Positions 9,335 through 19,295 are shown, counted from the first letter of the stretch. The stretch is DNA of 64,000 bases from Pseudomonas pseudonitroreducens (GCF_021603645.1 NZ_BQHJ01000004.1:186001-250000), one strand, 5' to 3'. The notes: generated by a model from the sequence alone, not told the origin. Numbers and translations: made by a program.

Positions 9335-11521
9335 ATGCGCTGTCCCGTGACGTTGCCGAACGAAAGCGAGCGCCTGACGGCGCTCTCCGATTACGGTTTC
9401 GACGACGAAAGCATGCTGCCGAGCCTGGACCCGGTGGTGCAGATTGCCGTACGCATGTTCGGCATGCCGGTTGCCGCGGTGAACATGATCGGCAGTGACC
9501 ATGTGTTCTTCGCTGCCGCGACAGGTGTCGGTGAAGTGGACATGGGACGTGACGTGTCCTTCTGTGCCCATGCCATTACCCAGGAACAGGTGATGGTGGT
9601 GGGCGACGCCAGCCGCGACGAGCGTTTCCATGACAATCCACTGGTGACTGCGCCCAATGGCGTGCGCTTCTATGCAGGGGTGCCGCTGCTGTCGGTCGAG
9701 GGGCAGCCGCTGGGTGCGCTGTGCATCATCGATAGCCAGCCACACGAGGACTTCTCCGGCGACGACTGCGAACGTCTCAAGGAGCTGGCGCGAATGGCTG
9801 CCGATCGCCTGGAGCTGCGGCGCATCGAGGTGGCCTCGGCACGCACCCGGCCACTGTTCGAAGAGTACGCCGGTACTTCGCCGACGCCAGTGGTGTGGTT
9901 CGATTGCTGGGGCGAGATCGTCGCCTGGAACGAAGCCGCCGCCAATCTGTTCGGCTACGACTTGGTCGAAGGCTGCGGGCAGGCCTTCGAGCTGCTGTTG
10001 CCCGAGCGCAGTCGCCAGTCCTTCCGCTCGCTGATCAGCAGCGCCAGTGACGCCACGTCCCTGGACGGCATGAGCGTGCCAGGGGAGATTACCGGGCTGC
10101 GCAAGGACGGCTCCGAGCTTTCCCTCGGCCTGACCCTGTTCAGTTGGTCCGAGCGGGGCAAGCTCAAGTTCGAGGCCGTGCTCAAGGACCTCACTTCTCG
10201 CCAGCAGGAAGAGGAAGCGCTGCGCCAGCTGGCCAGCGTCGATGTGCTCACCGGGTTGGCCAACCGTGGCCAGTTCTATCGCAGCACCGAGGAAGTACTG
10301 GTGCAGTCGCGGCCGGCGGCCGTGCTGATGATCGACCTGGACGGTTTCAAGGACGTCAACGACTCCCTCGGCCACGCCGTGGGCGACGGCATTCTCCGGC
10401 AGGTTGCCGCGCGGCTCGACCGGCTGGCGACCGCTGGCGCCACGGTGGCACGGATCGGCGGCGACGAATTCGCCATCCTCGAGCCGAACCTGCTTTCGCC
10501 CGAACACGCCATGCGCTTCGCCCAGGCGGTGATCGCCAGCATTGCCGAGCCCATCGTCATTGATGCCCACGAGGTGCGGGTCGCCGCCAGTTGTGGTGTA
10601 GCGCTGGCGCCGTTGCATGCCCAGGAAGCGCTGGAGCTGGTCGGTGACGCCGATCTGGCCCTGTTCAAGGCCAAGATCAGCGGGCGCAGCCATGCCTTCG
10701 TGTTCGTCCCCGCGCTGAAGATGGAGGCGGCGGCGCGCCACCTCTATGGCATGGAACTGCACCGTGCGGTGGCCAATGGCGAATTCCTGCTGTTCTACCA
10801 GCCCCAGGTGAGCCTGCGCGACGGCTCCCTGCGCGGCGTCGAGGCGTTGATCCGCTGGCAGCACCCGCAGCGCGGCCTGCTGTCGCCGGCGGCGTTCCTG
10901 CCGTCGCTGGAAGGCGGGCCGCTGGCGGCCATAGTCGGAGCCTGGATACTGGATGAAGCCTGCGCCCAGGCGGCCTACTGGCGGCGCAACGGTGCGCCTG
11001 ACCTGCGCATGGGCGTCAACCTGTTCGGCGCGCAGTTCCGCATGGGCAACCTGGTCACACAAGTCCTGGAAGCTCTCGAACGCCATGGTTTGCCGGCGGA
11101 GGCGCTGGAGCTGGAGATCACCGAGAACATCGTACTCAATCATGACGACACGGTGCTCAGTACGCTGCAGACCCTGCGTTCCTACGGGGTAGGCATCGCC
11201 TTCGACGATTTCGGCACTGGCTACGCCTCGCTCAGCCTGCTCAAGACCTATCCGCTGAGCCGCATCAAGATCGACCGCACCTTTGTCATCGGCATGCTGG
11301 AGACCCAGCAGGATCTTTCGGTGATCCGCGCGATCCTCGACATGGCCCGCAGCTTCGACCTGGAAACCATCGCCGAGGGTATCGAAACCTCCGCCCAACG
11401 CGACCGTTTGCGCGCCGAACGCTGTACCGAAGGGCAGGGCTACCTGTTCGCCAAGCCGATGCCTTCGCAGCAATTCGAGCAGATGTACGAGATCGGTATC
11501 CGCCAGTTCGGGTCCGCCTGA
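9335..11521 (+). CDS. GAF-PAS-GGDEF-EAL protein, c-di-GMP metabolism
   Basis: 728-residue soluble signalling protein. Order: GAF domain (about 20-165), PAS domain (about 170-290), GGDEF domain (about 300-460) and EAL domain (about 480-725). The diguanylate cyclase motif GGDEF is intact at 375-379. No RxxD inhibitory site is seen five residues before it. The phosphodiesterase residues are intact: EAL at 503-505, ELEITEN, DDFGTGYASL, KIDRTF and AEGIET. Both activities are thus possible; many such hybrids work mainly as phosphodiesterases. No membrane segment. Start at 9335 chosen for the AGGAGG site at 9321-9326, in preference to an upstream in-frame start. It lies between ldcA and ldcB, which are adjacent in PAO1 (from memory). 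Confidence 0.93.
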   Translation: MRCPVTLPNESERLTALSDYGFDDESMLPSLDPVVQIAVRMFGMPVAAVNMIGSDHVFFAAATGVGEVDMGRDVSFCAHAITQEQVMVVGDASRDERFHDNPLVTAPNGVRFYAGVPLLSVEGQPLGALCIIDSQPHEDFSGDDCERLKELARMAADRLELRRIEVASARTRPLFEEYAGTSPTPVVWFDCWGEIVAWNEAAANLFGYDLVEGCGQAFELLLPERSRQSFRSLISSASDATSLDGMSVPGEITGLRKDGSELSLGLTLFSWSERGKLKFEAVLKDLTSRQQEEEALRQLASVDVLTGLANRGQFYRSTEEVLVQSRPAAVLMIDLDGFKDVNDSLGHAVGDGILRQVAARLDRLATAGATVARIGGDEFAILEPNLLSPEHAMRFAQAVIASIAEPIVIDAHEVRVAASCGVALAPLHAQEALELVGDADLALFKAKISGRSHAFVFVPALKMEAAARHLYGMELHRAVANGEFLLFYQPQVSLRDGSLRGVEALIRWQHPQRGLLSPAAFLPSLEGGPLAAIVGAWILDEACAQAAYWRRNGAPDLRMGVNLFGAQFRMGNLVTQVLEALERHGLPAEALELEITENIVLNHDDTVLSTLQTLRSYGVGIAFDDFGTGYASLSLLKTYPLSRIKIDRTFVIGMLETQQDLSVIRAILDMARSFDLETIAEGIETSAQRDRLRAERCTEGQGYLFAKPMPSQQFEQMYEIGIRQFGSA

Positions 11522-11714
11522 GCGGCGGAATTTCTGCAGTGACATTGACCGCGCGGGGCGAAATCGCTCGAATCGCGCGGTCTCGTCCTGCAAAACGGTT
11601 TCCTCCTTTGCCCGGCGCTGTCTACCCTGTAGGACAGATCGCCGCTGCGTACCTTCAAAAGGCAGGCAGGGCGCCATGACTCGAAACAGGATTGCGGGCT
11701 TCTAAGGAGCGCAG

Positions 11715-13058
11715 ATGGCGGAAGCGAAGAAGGGCAGCATGGGGTTCTGGAGCTGCACTGCGCTGGTGGTTGGCAACATGGTGGGGTCGGGGGTGTTCCT
11801 GCTGCCGTCGAGCCTGGCGGCGTTCGGCGGGCTCAGCCTGTTCGGCTGGCTGGTGTCGAGCACCGGGGCGGTGATCCTGGCCTTCACCTTTGCCCGACTG
11901 GCACGGCTCAATCCCGGCGCGGGCGGCCCCTATGCCTATACCCGCGACGGCTTCGGCAGCTTCGCCGGCTATCTCTGCGCCTGGACCTACTGGAAAGCCG
12001 CGTGGATCGGCAACGCCGCCATTGCCGTCACATTGGTGGGCTACCTGCGGGTGTTCATTCCGGCGCTGGCCGACCCGCTGCTGATGGTCGCCACGGCCAT
12101 CGGCGCCATCTGGCTGTGCACCCTGATCAACCTGCGTGGCATCACTGCCTTCGCCGTCGTGCAGAACTGCCTCACCGCACTCAAGCTGATCCCGCTGCTG
12201 CTGGTGGGCATCCTCGGCTGGTTCCATTTCAATCCGGACTACCTGACCATCCCGGCTGCCAGTGAGTTGCCGAACATGGGATACGCCCAGGCCATCGCCA
12301 CCACGGCGGCGCTGACGCTGTGGTCGTTCATCGGCCTGGAGTCGGCAACGGTACCGGCGGACGACGTGCGCGACCCGAAGAAGACCATTCCCCGCGCCAC
12401 GCTGTTCGGCACCCTGGCGGCGGCGGCCGTGTACATCCTGTCGATCACTGCCGTGCAGGGCCTGATGCCGCCGGAGGTGCTGGCCAAATCCACGTCGCCG
12501 TTCGCCGATGCCGCACGCATCCTGCTGGGCACCTGGGGGTATTACCTGGTGGCTGGCGGCGCAGTGATCGCCTGCCTTGGCGCGCTCAACGGCTGGGTGC
12601 TGCTGCAGGGCCAGATTCCGGTGGCGCCGGCCCGTGACGGGCTGTTCCCCGAGTCCCTGGGCAAGCTCAACAAGAACGGAGCGCCGGCCAACGGGCTGCT
12701 TTCATCCGGGCTGCTGGTGACGGCATTGGTAATGGTCGACGGCCACGGCGAGCTGGTGGAGGTGTTCAACGTCATCATCCTGCTCGGCACCATGACCGGT
12801 GTCGTGCCGTACGCCTTCTGCACCGCGGCGTTGCTGCAGCTGCTGGCGACCAAGCCGGAATCCTTCTCCCCGCGCTCGCGCCCACAGGTGCTGGCCATCG
12901 GTTGCCTGGGCTTCCTCTATTCGTTGTGGGCGCTCTATGGCACCGGCGAACAGGCGATCTTCTGGGGCTTCCTGGTGTTCATGGCGGGCATCCCGATGTA
13001 CACCTGGCGGCAGTACCGCAATCGCGCCCAGGGTTTGCCGATGGCGGCCGGCGACTGA
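11715..13058 (+). CDS. ldcB: APC-family amino acid permease, probable lysine/cadaverine antiporter
   Basis: 447-residue inner-membrane transporter with about 12 hydrophobic helices. The N-terminal signature VGNMVGSGVFLLPSSLA is typical of the basic amino acid/polyamine antiporter branch (CadB, PotE, ArcD type) of the APC superfamily. In PAO1 the PA1819 permease LdcB follows ldcA and is thought to exchange lysine for cadaverine. Here it is separated from ldcA by a GGDEF-EAL gene. Substrate assignment is by context; a different diamine or amino acid is possible. A strong terminator follows. Confidence 0.8.
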   Translation: MAEAKKGSMGFWSCTALVVGNMVGSGVFLLPSSLAAFGGLSLFGWLVSSTGAVILAFTFARLARLNPGAGGPYAYTRDGFGSFAGYLCAWTYWKAAWIGNAAIAVTLVGYLRVFIPALADPLLMVATAIGAIWLCTLINLRGITAFAVVQNCLTALKLIPLLLVGILGWFHFNPDYLTIPAASELPNMGYAQAIATTAALTLWSFIGLESATVPADDVRDPKKTIPRATLFGTLAAAAVYILSITAVQGLMPPEVLAKSTSPFADAARILLGTWGYYLVAGGAVIACLGALNGWVLLQGQIPVAPARDGLFPESLGKLNKNGAPANGLLSSGLLVTALVMVDGHGELVEVFNVIILLGTMTGVVPYAFCTAALLQLLATKPESFSPRSRPQVLAIGCLGFLYSLWALYGTGEQAIFWGFLVFMAGIPMYTWRQYRNRAQGLPMAAGD

Positions 13059-13125
13059 TTGTCGCGTACCGGGCGTTGCAGCCAGATCAAGCACTTGCTG
13101 GCCGATCTGCGAGCCAGTTCCCGCC

Positions 13126-13166
13126 CGATGCCGTGGGCTGCGTCACAGACCACGGCATCGACTTTT
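13126..13166 (+). terminator. Intrinsic terminator after ldcB
   Basis: Perfect 11-bp stem CGATGCCGTGG / CCACGGCATCG (13126-13136, 13150-13160) followed by ACTTTTAGTTT. Confidence 0.7.
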
Positions 13167-13296
13167 AGTTTCGCCTTGTTATAGTGACGCGATTTCAAAA
13201 ATCTGATTCCCAGCACGAATAAGAACTGTTGGCCCGGGCTCCAGCGGCACTGCGCCGCACCCAGACGAGAAGCAGGGCATACCCGAGGACATCCCC

Positions 13297-14109
13297 GTGA
13301 AAGAATACAAAGTCTTCCGCATCGAGCTGGCGGACAAGATCGCCCATGTGCAGATCAACCGTCCGGAAAAGCTCAACGCCATGAACGCCGACTTCTGGAA
13401 GGAAATCATCGATATCTTCCAGTGGGCCGATGAAACGGATGAAGTCCGTGTCGTCGTCCTCAGTGGCGCCGGCAAGCACTTCTCCGCCGGCATCGACCTT
13501 GCCCTGCTGGCCCAGGCCGCCAGCCACCTGGGCAAGGATGTCGGCCGCAACGCCCGGGCGCTGCGCAAGACCATCCTGCAGCTGCAGGGCTCCTTCAACG
13601 CCGTGGACAAGTGCAGCAAGCCGGTCCTCGCGGCTATCCAGGGCTACTGCATCGGCGGCGGCATCGACCTGATCTCCGCTTGCGACATGCGTTACTGCAG
13701 CGCCGACGCGCAGTTCTCCATCAAGGAAATCGACATGGGCATGGCGGCCGACGTCGGCACCCTGCAGCGCCTGCCGCGCCTGATCGGTGATGGCATCATG
13801 CGCGAACTGGCCTACACCGGGCGTAACGTCAATGCCGAGGAAGCCCAGCGCATCGGTCTGGTCAACAGCGTCTACGCCGACCACGCTTCGCTGTTCGATG
13901 GCGTGATGGAGCTGGCCCGGCAGATCGCCGCCAAGTCGCCGATCGCCATCCGCGGCACCAAGGAAATGATCGGCTACGCCCGCGACCACCGCGTCGAGGA
14001 CGGCCTGGAATACATCGCCACCTGGAACGCCGCGATGCTGCAATCCGCCGACCTGCAGGCCGCCATGATGGCGCACATGAGCAAGAAGACCCCCGAGTTC
14101 GCCGATTGA
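13297..14109 (+). CDS. Crotonase, delta(3,5)-delta(2,4)-dienoyl-CoA isomerase-like
   Basis: 270-residue enoyl-CoA hydratase/isomerase fold protein. Oxyanion-hole regions are GKHFSAGIDL and GYCIGGGIDL. The block KEIDMGMAADVGTLQRLP matches the ECH1 (dienoyl-CoA isomerase) subgroup, in which the catalytic acids are the glutamate and the aspartate eight residues later; here Glu144 and Asp152. The C-terminus AHMSKKTPEFAD is also usual for the group. Expected role: beta-oxidation of fatty acids with odd-position double bonds. In PAO1 the matching gene is PA1821, just upstream of fimL (from memory). Generic enoyl-CoA hydratase annotation would be less precise. Confidence 0.85.
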   Translation: MKEYKVFRIELADKIAHVQINRPEKLNAMNADFWKEIIDIFQWADETDEVRVVVLSGAGKHFSAGIDLALLAQAASHLGKDVGRNARALRKTILQLQGSFNAVDKCSKPVLAAIQGYCIGGGIDLISACDMRYCSADAQFSIKEIDMGMAADVGTLQRLPRLIGDGIMRELAYTGRNVNAEEAQRIGLVNSVYADHASLFDGVMELARQIAAKSPIAIRGTKEMIGYARDHRVEDGLEYIATWNAAMLQSADLQAAMMAHMSKKTPEFAD

Positions 14110-14151
14110 TGCCCGTTCACTCTTCTTGCGCGCAGGAGGCGCACTAGGCCG

Positions 14152-15825
14152 ATGGTTACTGGAGCCACGTCCCTCAGTCTGGTCCGCGACGAGCTGTTCG
14201 CCACGGTGGAGGAGGCCGAGCAGAATCTCGAGCACTTCATCGCCGAGCGTCAGAACGGCAGCCTGCTGCAACATTCCGTCGATTGCCTGAGCCAGATTCG
14301 CGGCACGCTGAATCTGATCGAGCTGGCCGGCGCCGAGCTGCTGGCGCAGGAAGCGCTGGACCTGGCCACCGACATTCCCACCGGGGTCAGCGAAGACCGT
14401 GACGGCCAACTGGCTGCGCTTGGCAATGCGCTCTACGTGCTGCGCCGCTACCTGGAAAACCTCGAAGCGCACCGCCAGGAAATCCCCGAGCTGCTGCTGC
14501 CGGCGATCAACGACGTGCGCCAGGCCGCCGGCCAGCCCGCGCTGCCGGAGAGCTTTTTCTTCAGCGCGCGCCTCGATCTGCCGCGCCCGCTGCGTGCTGT
14601 CTCCGTTCCCCAGGTGGAAGATCCGGCCCGTGAAGTCCGTCGTCTGCGGCAGATGTACCAGGTCGGCCTGGTGGGGCTGATCCGCGAACAGAATCTCTAC
14701 CCGAGCCTCAAGCTCATGGGCCGCGCGCTGGGCAAGCTCGATGTGCTGCTGGGCAGTGCCGCGCGCACCCGCCTGTGCTGGGTCGGCGCCGGCGCGCTGG
14801 AAGCACTGGTCGACGCGCAGATGCTGCCACGCAAGACGCGCAAGCTGGTGTTTTCGCGCCTGGATCGCGAGCTCAAGCAACTGATCGCCAACCCGCAGTA
14901 CGAAGCGCCGCGGCAGTTGCTCAAGGAACTGCTCTATCTCACCACGCTGGCCGACACCGGCGGCGTGCGCGCCACTGAACTGCGCCAGGTGTTCGGCCTG
15001 GCACCGCTGCCGTTCACCGATCACCTGCTCGAAGACGAGTCCCAGCGCCTGTCCGGCCCCGGCCAGTCGGTGATGCGCTCGTTGTCGGTGGCGATCCGCG
15101 AGGAGCTCACAGCGGTCAAGGACCAGCTCGACCTGATCGAGCGCGGCGTGTCCCAGGCCGATGCGCTGGGCATCCTGCACACCCAGTTGGGCAAGCTGGC
15201 CAAGACCCTGGGCATGGTCGGCCTGAATTCTGCCGCCACTTCGCTGCAGCACCAGCATGGAGTGGTCGCCGGCTGGGTAGCCAAGGGCGCGGTAGACGAT
15301 CCGGCTGCGCTCAACGCACTGGCCGACGCGCTGCTGTACGTCGAAAGCATGGTCGGCAACCTGGAGCGTGGCGAGCGCATGAGCGCGCGCCCGGCGCCGA
15401 TAGGCGAGGACGATTCCTTCGCCGTGCACCAGCTCGCCGAAGCGCGCATCGTGGTGATCGACGAGGCCCAGTCGGGCCTGGCGCTGGCCAAGCGCGCGAT
15501 CACCGCGTACCTGGAATCCAACGGTGACAAGCTGCACCTGGCCAACGTACCGATCAGCCTGCAGGCGGTGCGTGGCGGCCTGTGGTTCCTCGGCCAGGAG
15601 CGCGCGGCATTGCTCGTGGGTGCCTGTGCCGATTACATTCAGGGGCAGATGATCGAGACGACCCAGATGCCGTCCGAGCAGATGCTGGAAACCCTGGCGG
15701 ATGCGCTGACCGGTCTGGAGTACTACCTGGAGGGTGGAGCGATGATGCGGCCTGAAGGCCAACCCGACGTCCTCGACGTCGCCAGCGAGAGCGTCAAGGC
15801 CCTCGGCCTGACGGTGGCCGCCTGA
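14152..15825 (+). CDS. fimL: FimL, regulator of type IV pilus assembly and twitching motility
   Basis: 557-residue cytoplasmic protein. It aligns by recall with Pseudomonas FimL (PA1822), which resembles the N-terminus of ChpA: a degenerate Hpt-like helical region (about 1-120, with [18 protein letters not shown]) lacking the phosphorylatable histidine context. FimL links the Chp/Pil-Vfr-cAMP system to type IV pili and has been connected to c-di-GMP control of surface motility. The stop overlaps the nudC start by one base (TGATG), so the two are translationally coupled, as in PAO1. Confidence 0.9.
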   Translation: MVTGATSLSLVRDELFATVEEAEQNLEHFIAERQNGSLLQHSVDCLSQIRGTLNLIELAGAELLAQEALDLATDIPTGVSEDRDGQLAALGNALYVLRRYLENLEAHRQEIPELLLPAINDVRQAAGQPALPESFFFSARLDLPRPLRAVSVPQVEDPAREVRRLRQMYQVGLVGLIREQNLYPSLKLMGRALGKLDVLLGSAARTRLCWVGAGALEALVDAQMLPRKTRKLVFSRLDRELKQLIANPQYEAPRQLLKELLYLTTLADTGGVRATELRQVFGLAPLPFTDHLLEDESQRLSGPGQSVMRSLSVAIREELTAVKDQLDLIERGVSQADALGILHTQLGKLAKTLGMVGLNSAATSLQHQHGVVAGWVAKGAVDDPAALNALADALLYVESMVGNLERGERMSARPAPIGEDDSFAVHQLAEARIVVIDEAQSGLALAKRAITAYLESNGDKLHLANVPISLQAVRGGLWFLGQERAALLVGACADYIQGQMIETTQMPSEQMLETLADALTGLEYYLEGGAMMRPEGQPDVLDVASESVKALGLTVAA

Positions 15826-16664
15826 TGCGTACCGGGCGTTGGCAATCCTCGATGTTCGAGGTGGCTGCGAGCGGTGGCTGGGCGCTCGCCCACTGCCAGC
15901 AGCAGTTCCTCGCCGACAGCAACGGCGTGCTGTTCCCCCGTGACTGGCTCAAGCGCCAGGACCTCTCGGTACTGTCCGAGCATGCGGTGGGCGAGTTCGA
16001 CGGCGAGCCGGTATACCTGCTGGAAGTCGAGCGTACCGATCCGCTGGAGGGCGCCAGCTGGATCGGCCTGCGGCAGTTCATGATGCAGGCCGAGGAAGAC
16101 ATCTTCGCCATGCTCGGCTTTGCCAGCCAGATCGGCATCTGGTGGCGGCAGAACCGCTTCTGCGGCAGCTGCGGTCAGCCCAGCCTGCGCATGCCCCGCG
16201 ACCGCGCCATGCACTGTGAAAGCTGCGGCATCCAGCGCTACCCGCTGCTGTCGCCAAGCATGATCGTGCTGGTGACCCGTGGTGATGAAGTATTGCTGGC
16301 GCGTTCGCCGCGCTTCGTACCGGGGATGTACAGCACCTTGGCCGGCTTCGTCGAGCCAGGCGAGTCGGTGGAGCACTGCGTCGCTCGCGAAGTGCGCGAG
16401 GAGGTGGGTGTCGAGATCGGCAATATCCGCTACATGGGCAGCCAGCCCTGGCCGTTCCCGCATTCGCTGATGTTCGGCTACCACGCCGAGTACGTCAGCG
16501 GTGAGATCGTCATGCAGCCGGACGAGATCGAGGATGCCCGCTGGTTCCACGTCGATGAGCTGCCGCGCCTGCCGGCCGAGCGCTCCATCGCCCGCTACCT
16601 GATCGAGGTCTATCTGGCGCGCCGCGCCGGTCGTCCTGACCCCGTCCTGCCCGGCGGCGCCTGA
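15825..16664 (+). CDS. nudC: NADH pyrophosphatase / RNA deNADding hydrolase NudC
   Basis: 279-residue Nudix hydrolase that cleaves NAD(H) to NMN(H) plus AMP and removes NAD caps from RNA. Zinc ribbon cysteines are Cys113, Cys116, Cys131 and Cys134. The Nudix box runs from Gly174 to about 197 with REVREEVG. The NudC subfamily motif SQPWPFPHS at 206-214 is complete, which separates it from general Nudix enzymes. Starts on the last base of the fimL stop codon. A hairpin overlaps its own stop. Confidence 0.96.
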   Translation: MRTGRWQSSMFEVAASGGWALAHCQQQFLADSNGVLFPRDWLKRQDLSVLSEHAVGEFDGEPVYLLEVERTDPLEGASWIGLRQFMMQAEEDIFAMLGFASQIGIWWRQNRFCGSCGQPSLRMPRDRAMHCESCGIQRYPLLSPSMIVLVTRGDEVLLARSPRFVPGMYSTLAGFVEPGESVEHCVAREVREEVGVEIGNIRYMGSQPWPFPHSLMFGYHAEYVSGEIVMQPDEIEDARWFHVDELPRLPAERSIARYLIEVYLARRAGRPDPVLPGGA

Positions 16665-16675
16665 GTCCAGGCGCC
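16656..16675. terminator. Hairpin at the nudC / TSUP permease convergence
   Basis: Perfect 8-bp repeat GGCGCCTG-AGTC-CAGGCGCC spanning the nudC stop; followed on the plus strand by a short T-run (CGTTTTC). Could serve both convergent genes. Confidence 0.5.
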
Positions 16676-16688
16676 GTAGCGGTCGTTT

Positions 16689-17471
16689 TCAGGCGGCGGC
16701 AGTGAACCAGTGCTGCCAGGCCAGGCGCACGGTCAGCGCCAGCACCACCAGGATGAATACCGGACGGATGAACTTGGCGCCGCCGCCAATCGCCGTGCGT
16801 GCGCCGAAGTAGGCGCCGATCATCAGCGAACTGCCCATGCACAGGCCCATCAGCCAGACCACCTGACCGGAGGCGATGAATACCGCCAGCGCAACGATGT
16901 TGCTGACGAAGTTCATGCTGCGCGCCACACCGCTGGCGCGTACCAGGTCCAGCGGATACATCAGCAGGCTGCTGACGGTCCAGAAGGCCCCGGTGCCAGG
17001 GCCGGCCACGCCATCGTAGAAGCCCAGGCCGAGGCCCTGCGGCCACTGGCGGCGTTGGGCGATCTGCGGGTTGGCATCCAGCGGCGCTTCGGGTGTCTTG
17101 CCGAACAACAGGTACAGGCCGCAGCCGAATACCACCACCGGCAGCATGCGATTGAGCCATTCCGCTGGCATCAGGTGCGCGGCCCAGGCGCCGAGCGCCG
17201 CGCCGATGGCGGTAGCGATCAGGCCATTGCGCCACTGGCGCGGCTGGAACAGTTTGCGCCGGTAGAAGGTGTAGCTGGCCACGGCGGCGCCGAAGGTCGA
17301 GCTGAGCTTGTTGGTGCCCAGCGCCAGGTGCGGCGGGACGCCGGCGGTGAGCAGGGCAGGGATGGTCAGCAGGCCACCGCCACCGGCAATGGCGTCGATG
17401 AAGCCGGCGAGGAAGGCGACGCCGGCGAGAATGAGCAGGGTAGTTGGGTCTACGACGAGTTCGAAGGGCAT
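16689..17471 (-). CDS. TSUP family permease (TauE/SafE, sulfite exporter-like)
   Basis: 260-residue inner-membrane protein with about 8 predicted helices. The two-repeat TSUP pattern is visible: GFIDAIAGGGGLLTIPALL near the N-terminus and FYDGVAGPGTGAFWTV in the middle, both diagnostic for PF01925. The family moves sulfur-containing or organic anions; the substrate here is unknown. Convergent with nudC, divergent from the 17627 gene. Start at 17471 (MPFELVVDPTTLLILAGVAF). Confidence 0.85.
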   Translation of the reverse strand: MPFELVVDPTTLLILAGVAFLAGFIDAIAGGGGLLTIPALLTAGVPPHLALGTNKLSSTFGAAVASYTFYRRKLFQPRQWRNGLIATAIGAALGAWAAHLMPAEWLNRMLPVVVFGCGLYLLFGKTPEAPLDANPQIAQRRQWPQGLGLGFYDGVAGPGTGAFWTVSSLLMYPLDLVRASGVARSMNFVSNIVALAVFIASGQVVWLMGLCMGSSLMIGAYFGARTAIGGGAKFIRPVFILVVLALTVRLAWQHWFTAAA

Positions 17472-17626
17472 GGGGTTCGCCTTGATCGGGGGCTCGTGGC
17501 GCCACTCTCTCGTAAAGAGTGCACGCGGGAAACGTTAACGGGCCCGAAAGCTGCGACGGTCTGGCTGGCCGCGCAGGTACGCGGTGCGCATAATGCCGGC
17601 ATTTCTAAGAGGAAGGAAATCATTCG

Positions 17627-18271
17627 ATGCAGTACGACGGTCTGGCCTGGGTGGTTGCCTTCGTGGCGCTGTTGGCGCTGGTGGTAGCCGCCCGCATTCT
17701 GTTCGACCGTCACTGGTTCCTCGGCTGGTTGCGCGGTACGGCGGGGATGCTGTTCGTGGCTGTTGCCGTGCTGGTGGCGCTGGTGGCCTGGGACCTGCGC
17801 AGCTACGACCCGCTGCCGGCGGAGCGCCCGCTGGCGACCCTGAGCTTCCATAAGGTCGGTGAGCAGCGCTATGAGGTGACGTTGCTGCAGGGCAATGACG
17901 AGCGTCGCGTGGAGCTGGCCGGCGACCTCTGGCAACTGGATGCGCGGGTTCTGGAGTGGAAGGGGCTGGCGCGGCTGATCGGCATGGCGCCCGGTTATCG
18001 CTTGCAGGACCTTTCCGGCCGCTTCCTGGCGGTTGAGCAGCAGTCCCTTGGGCGCAAGGTGTCGCTGGTTTCCGATGCACCGGGAATCGATTTCTGGCGC
18101 TGGTTGCGCGATGGCCAGCACGATCTGCTGACTTTCGTGCCGAAAGCCGGGCGGGTGAATTATCTGCCAATGGCCGAGCAGGCGGTGTTTGCCGTGCGCT
18201 ATGGCGCGGGCGGGCTGACCGCCGAGCCGATGAATGCGGCGGCGATCCAGGCGCTCAAGGAGTGGCAGTAG
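17627..18271 (+). CDS. Conserved membrane protein with two N-terminal helices, function unknown
   Basis: 214 residues. Two hydrophobic segments (about 7-24 and 37-55) are followed by a soluble domain of about 155 residues containing LATLSFHKVGEQRYEVTLLQGND and ending ALKEWQ. I recall similar proteins at this position in Pseudomonas (PA1825 in PAO1), sometimes labelled multidrug-transporter-like, but there is no transporter architecture here. The domain looks like a beta-rich domain on the periplasmic or cytoplasmic face. No function is assigned. Confidence 0.8.
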   Translation: MQYDGLAWVVAFVALLALVVAARILFDRHWFLGWLRGTAGMLFVAVAVLVALVAWDLRSYDPLPAERPLATLSFHKVGEQRYEVTLLQGNDERRVELAGDLWQLDARVLEWKGLARLIGMAPGYRLQDLSGRFLAVEQQSLGRKVSLVSDAPGIDFWRWLRDGQHDLLTFVPKAGRVNYLPMAEQAVFAVRYGAGGLTAEPMNAAAIQALKEWQ

Positions 18272-18280
18272 CCGCTTTTC

Positions 18281-18307
18281 TGTAGGAGCGAGCAAGCTCG
18301 CTCCTGC
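18281..18307. repeat. REP palindrome
   Basis: GTAGGAGCGAGC-AA-GCTCGCTCCTGC, nearly perfect palindrome after the 17627 gene. Confidence 0.75.
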
Positions 18308-18314
18308 AAAAAGC

Positions 18315-18345
18315 AAAAAAGGGAGCCGAATGGCTCCCTTTCTCG
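18315..18345. terminator. Bidirectional intrinsic terminator
   Basis: Stem GGGAGCC-GAAT-GGCTCCC (18321-18338) with an A-run on the left and TTTCTCGTTT on the right, between convergent genes. Confidence 0.85.
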
Positions 18346-18360
18346 TTTCCGCGCTAGCGC

Positions 18361-19128
18361 TTAGGCGAGGAAACCGCCGTCCACGTTCAGCGTCACGCCG
18401 GTGGTGTAGCTGGAGGCATCGCTGGCGAGGTACAGCACGGCGCCGGCCATTTCGCTCGGGTCGGCCACGCGCTTGAGCGGGATGCGCTGCAGGGCGACAT
18501 TGCGGATGGCGTCGTTGCTCACCAGCGCCGAGGCGAACTTGGTGTCGGTCAGACCCGGCAGCAGGGCGTTGCAGCGGATGTTGAACTGCGCGCATTCCTT
18601 GGCGAAGACCTTGGTCATGCTGATCACCGCGGCCTTGGTCACCGAGTAGATGCCCTGGAACTCGCCCGGAGTGACGCCGTTAACCGAGGCGACGTTGATG
18701 ATGCTGCCGCCACCGTTGGCCTTCATCAGCTTGCCGCCTTCGATGGACATGAAGTAGTAGCCGCGGATGTTCACGTCGACGGTCTTCTGGAAGGCCGACA
18801 GGTCGGTGTCCAGCACGTTGCAGAACTGCGGGTTGGTAGCGGCGTTGTTGACCAGGATATCCAGGCGGCCGAACTGCTCGCGGATCTGCGCGAAGACGGC
18901 CTGGATCTGCTCCATTTCACCGATGTGGCAGGCAACCGCGGTGGCCTTGCCGCCGGCGGCGACGATTTCGTCGGCCACGGCCTGGCAGCCGTCGATCTTG
19001 CGGCTGGAGACGATCACGTGGGCGCCCTGTTGGGCCAGCAGCTTGGCGATGGCCTCGCCGATGCCGCGGCTGGCGCCGGAAACGAAGGCGATCTTGCCGT
19101 CGAGGTCGAACAGTTGGGTCTTGGACAT
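18361..19128 (-). CDS. Short-chain dehydrogenase/reductase
   Basis: 255-residue NAD(P)-dependent oxidoreductase of the classical SDR family. Cofactor motif SGASRGIGEA at 17-26; NNAA at 94-97; catalytic Asn120, Ser148, Tyr161 and Lys165 (YSVTK). The C-terminal end YTTGVTLNVDGGFLA is typical. Start at 19128 (MSKTQLFDLDGK) follows AAGGAGAATTT; an upstream in-frame start is less likely. It is the last gene of a minus-strand series with a kinase, an SCP2 protein and a phosphatase, suggesting acyl-CoA or hydroxyacyl substrates. Substrate not determined. Confidence 0.93.
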   Translation of the reverse strand: MSKTQLFDLDGKIAFVSGASRGIGEAIAKLLAQQGAHVIVSSRKIDGCQAVADEIVAAGGKATAVACHIGEMEQIQAVFAQIREQFGRLDILVNNAATNPQFCNVLDTDLSAFQKTVDVNIRGYYFMSIEGGKLMKANGGGSIINVASVNGVTPGEFQGIYSVTKAAVISMTKVFAKECAQFNIRCNALLPGLTDTKFASALVSNDAIRNVALQRIPLKRVADPSEMAGAVLYLASDASSYTTGVTLNVDGGFLA

Positions 19129-19218
19129 GGAAATTCTCCTTGTTTTGGGCCGCAAGAGTCGGCTGGCGACCGGCTGCGCGTCGGCCGTACTACGTTGGAC
19201 GCCGGACTCAGATGCTCA

Positions 19219-19233
19219 TTTACCATCGGTAAA
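19219..19233. promoter_or_regulatory. Possible operator upstream of the SDR gene
   Basis: Perfect inverted repeat TTTACC-ATC-GGTAAA about 90 bases before the SDR start, in otherwise GC-rich sequence. The regulator is unknown. Confidence 0.35.
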
Positions 19234-19295
19234 CTCCGCCCTTCGTCCGGCTTCCGCCCTGTACGGCTCTGGCTCGCCAGGTCGGCAGTCGACCC

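Noticed and set aside
9281-11677. Long frame antisense to the GGDEF-EAL gene
   Set aside because: Same cause; rich in His/Gln/Arg and without domains.
13195-15762. Long frame antisense to the crotonase gene and fimL
   Set aside because: Overlaps two confident genes and has no recognisable domain.
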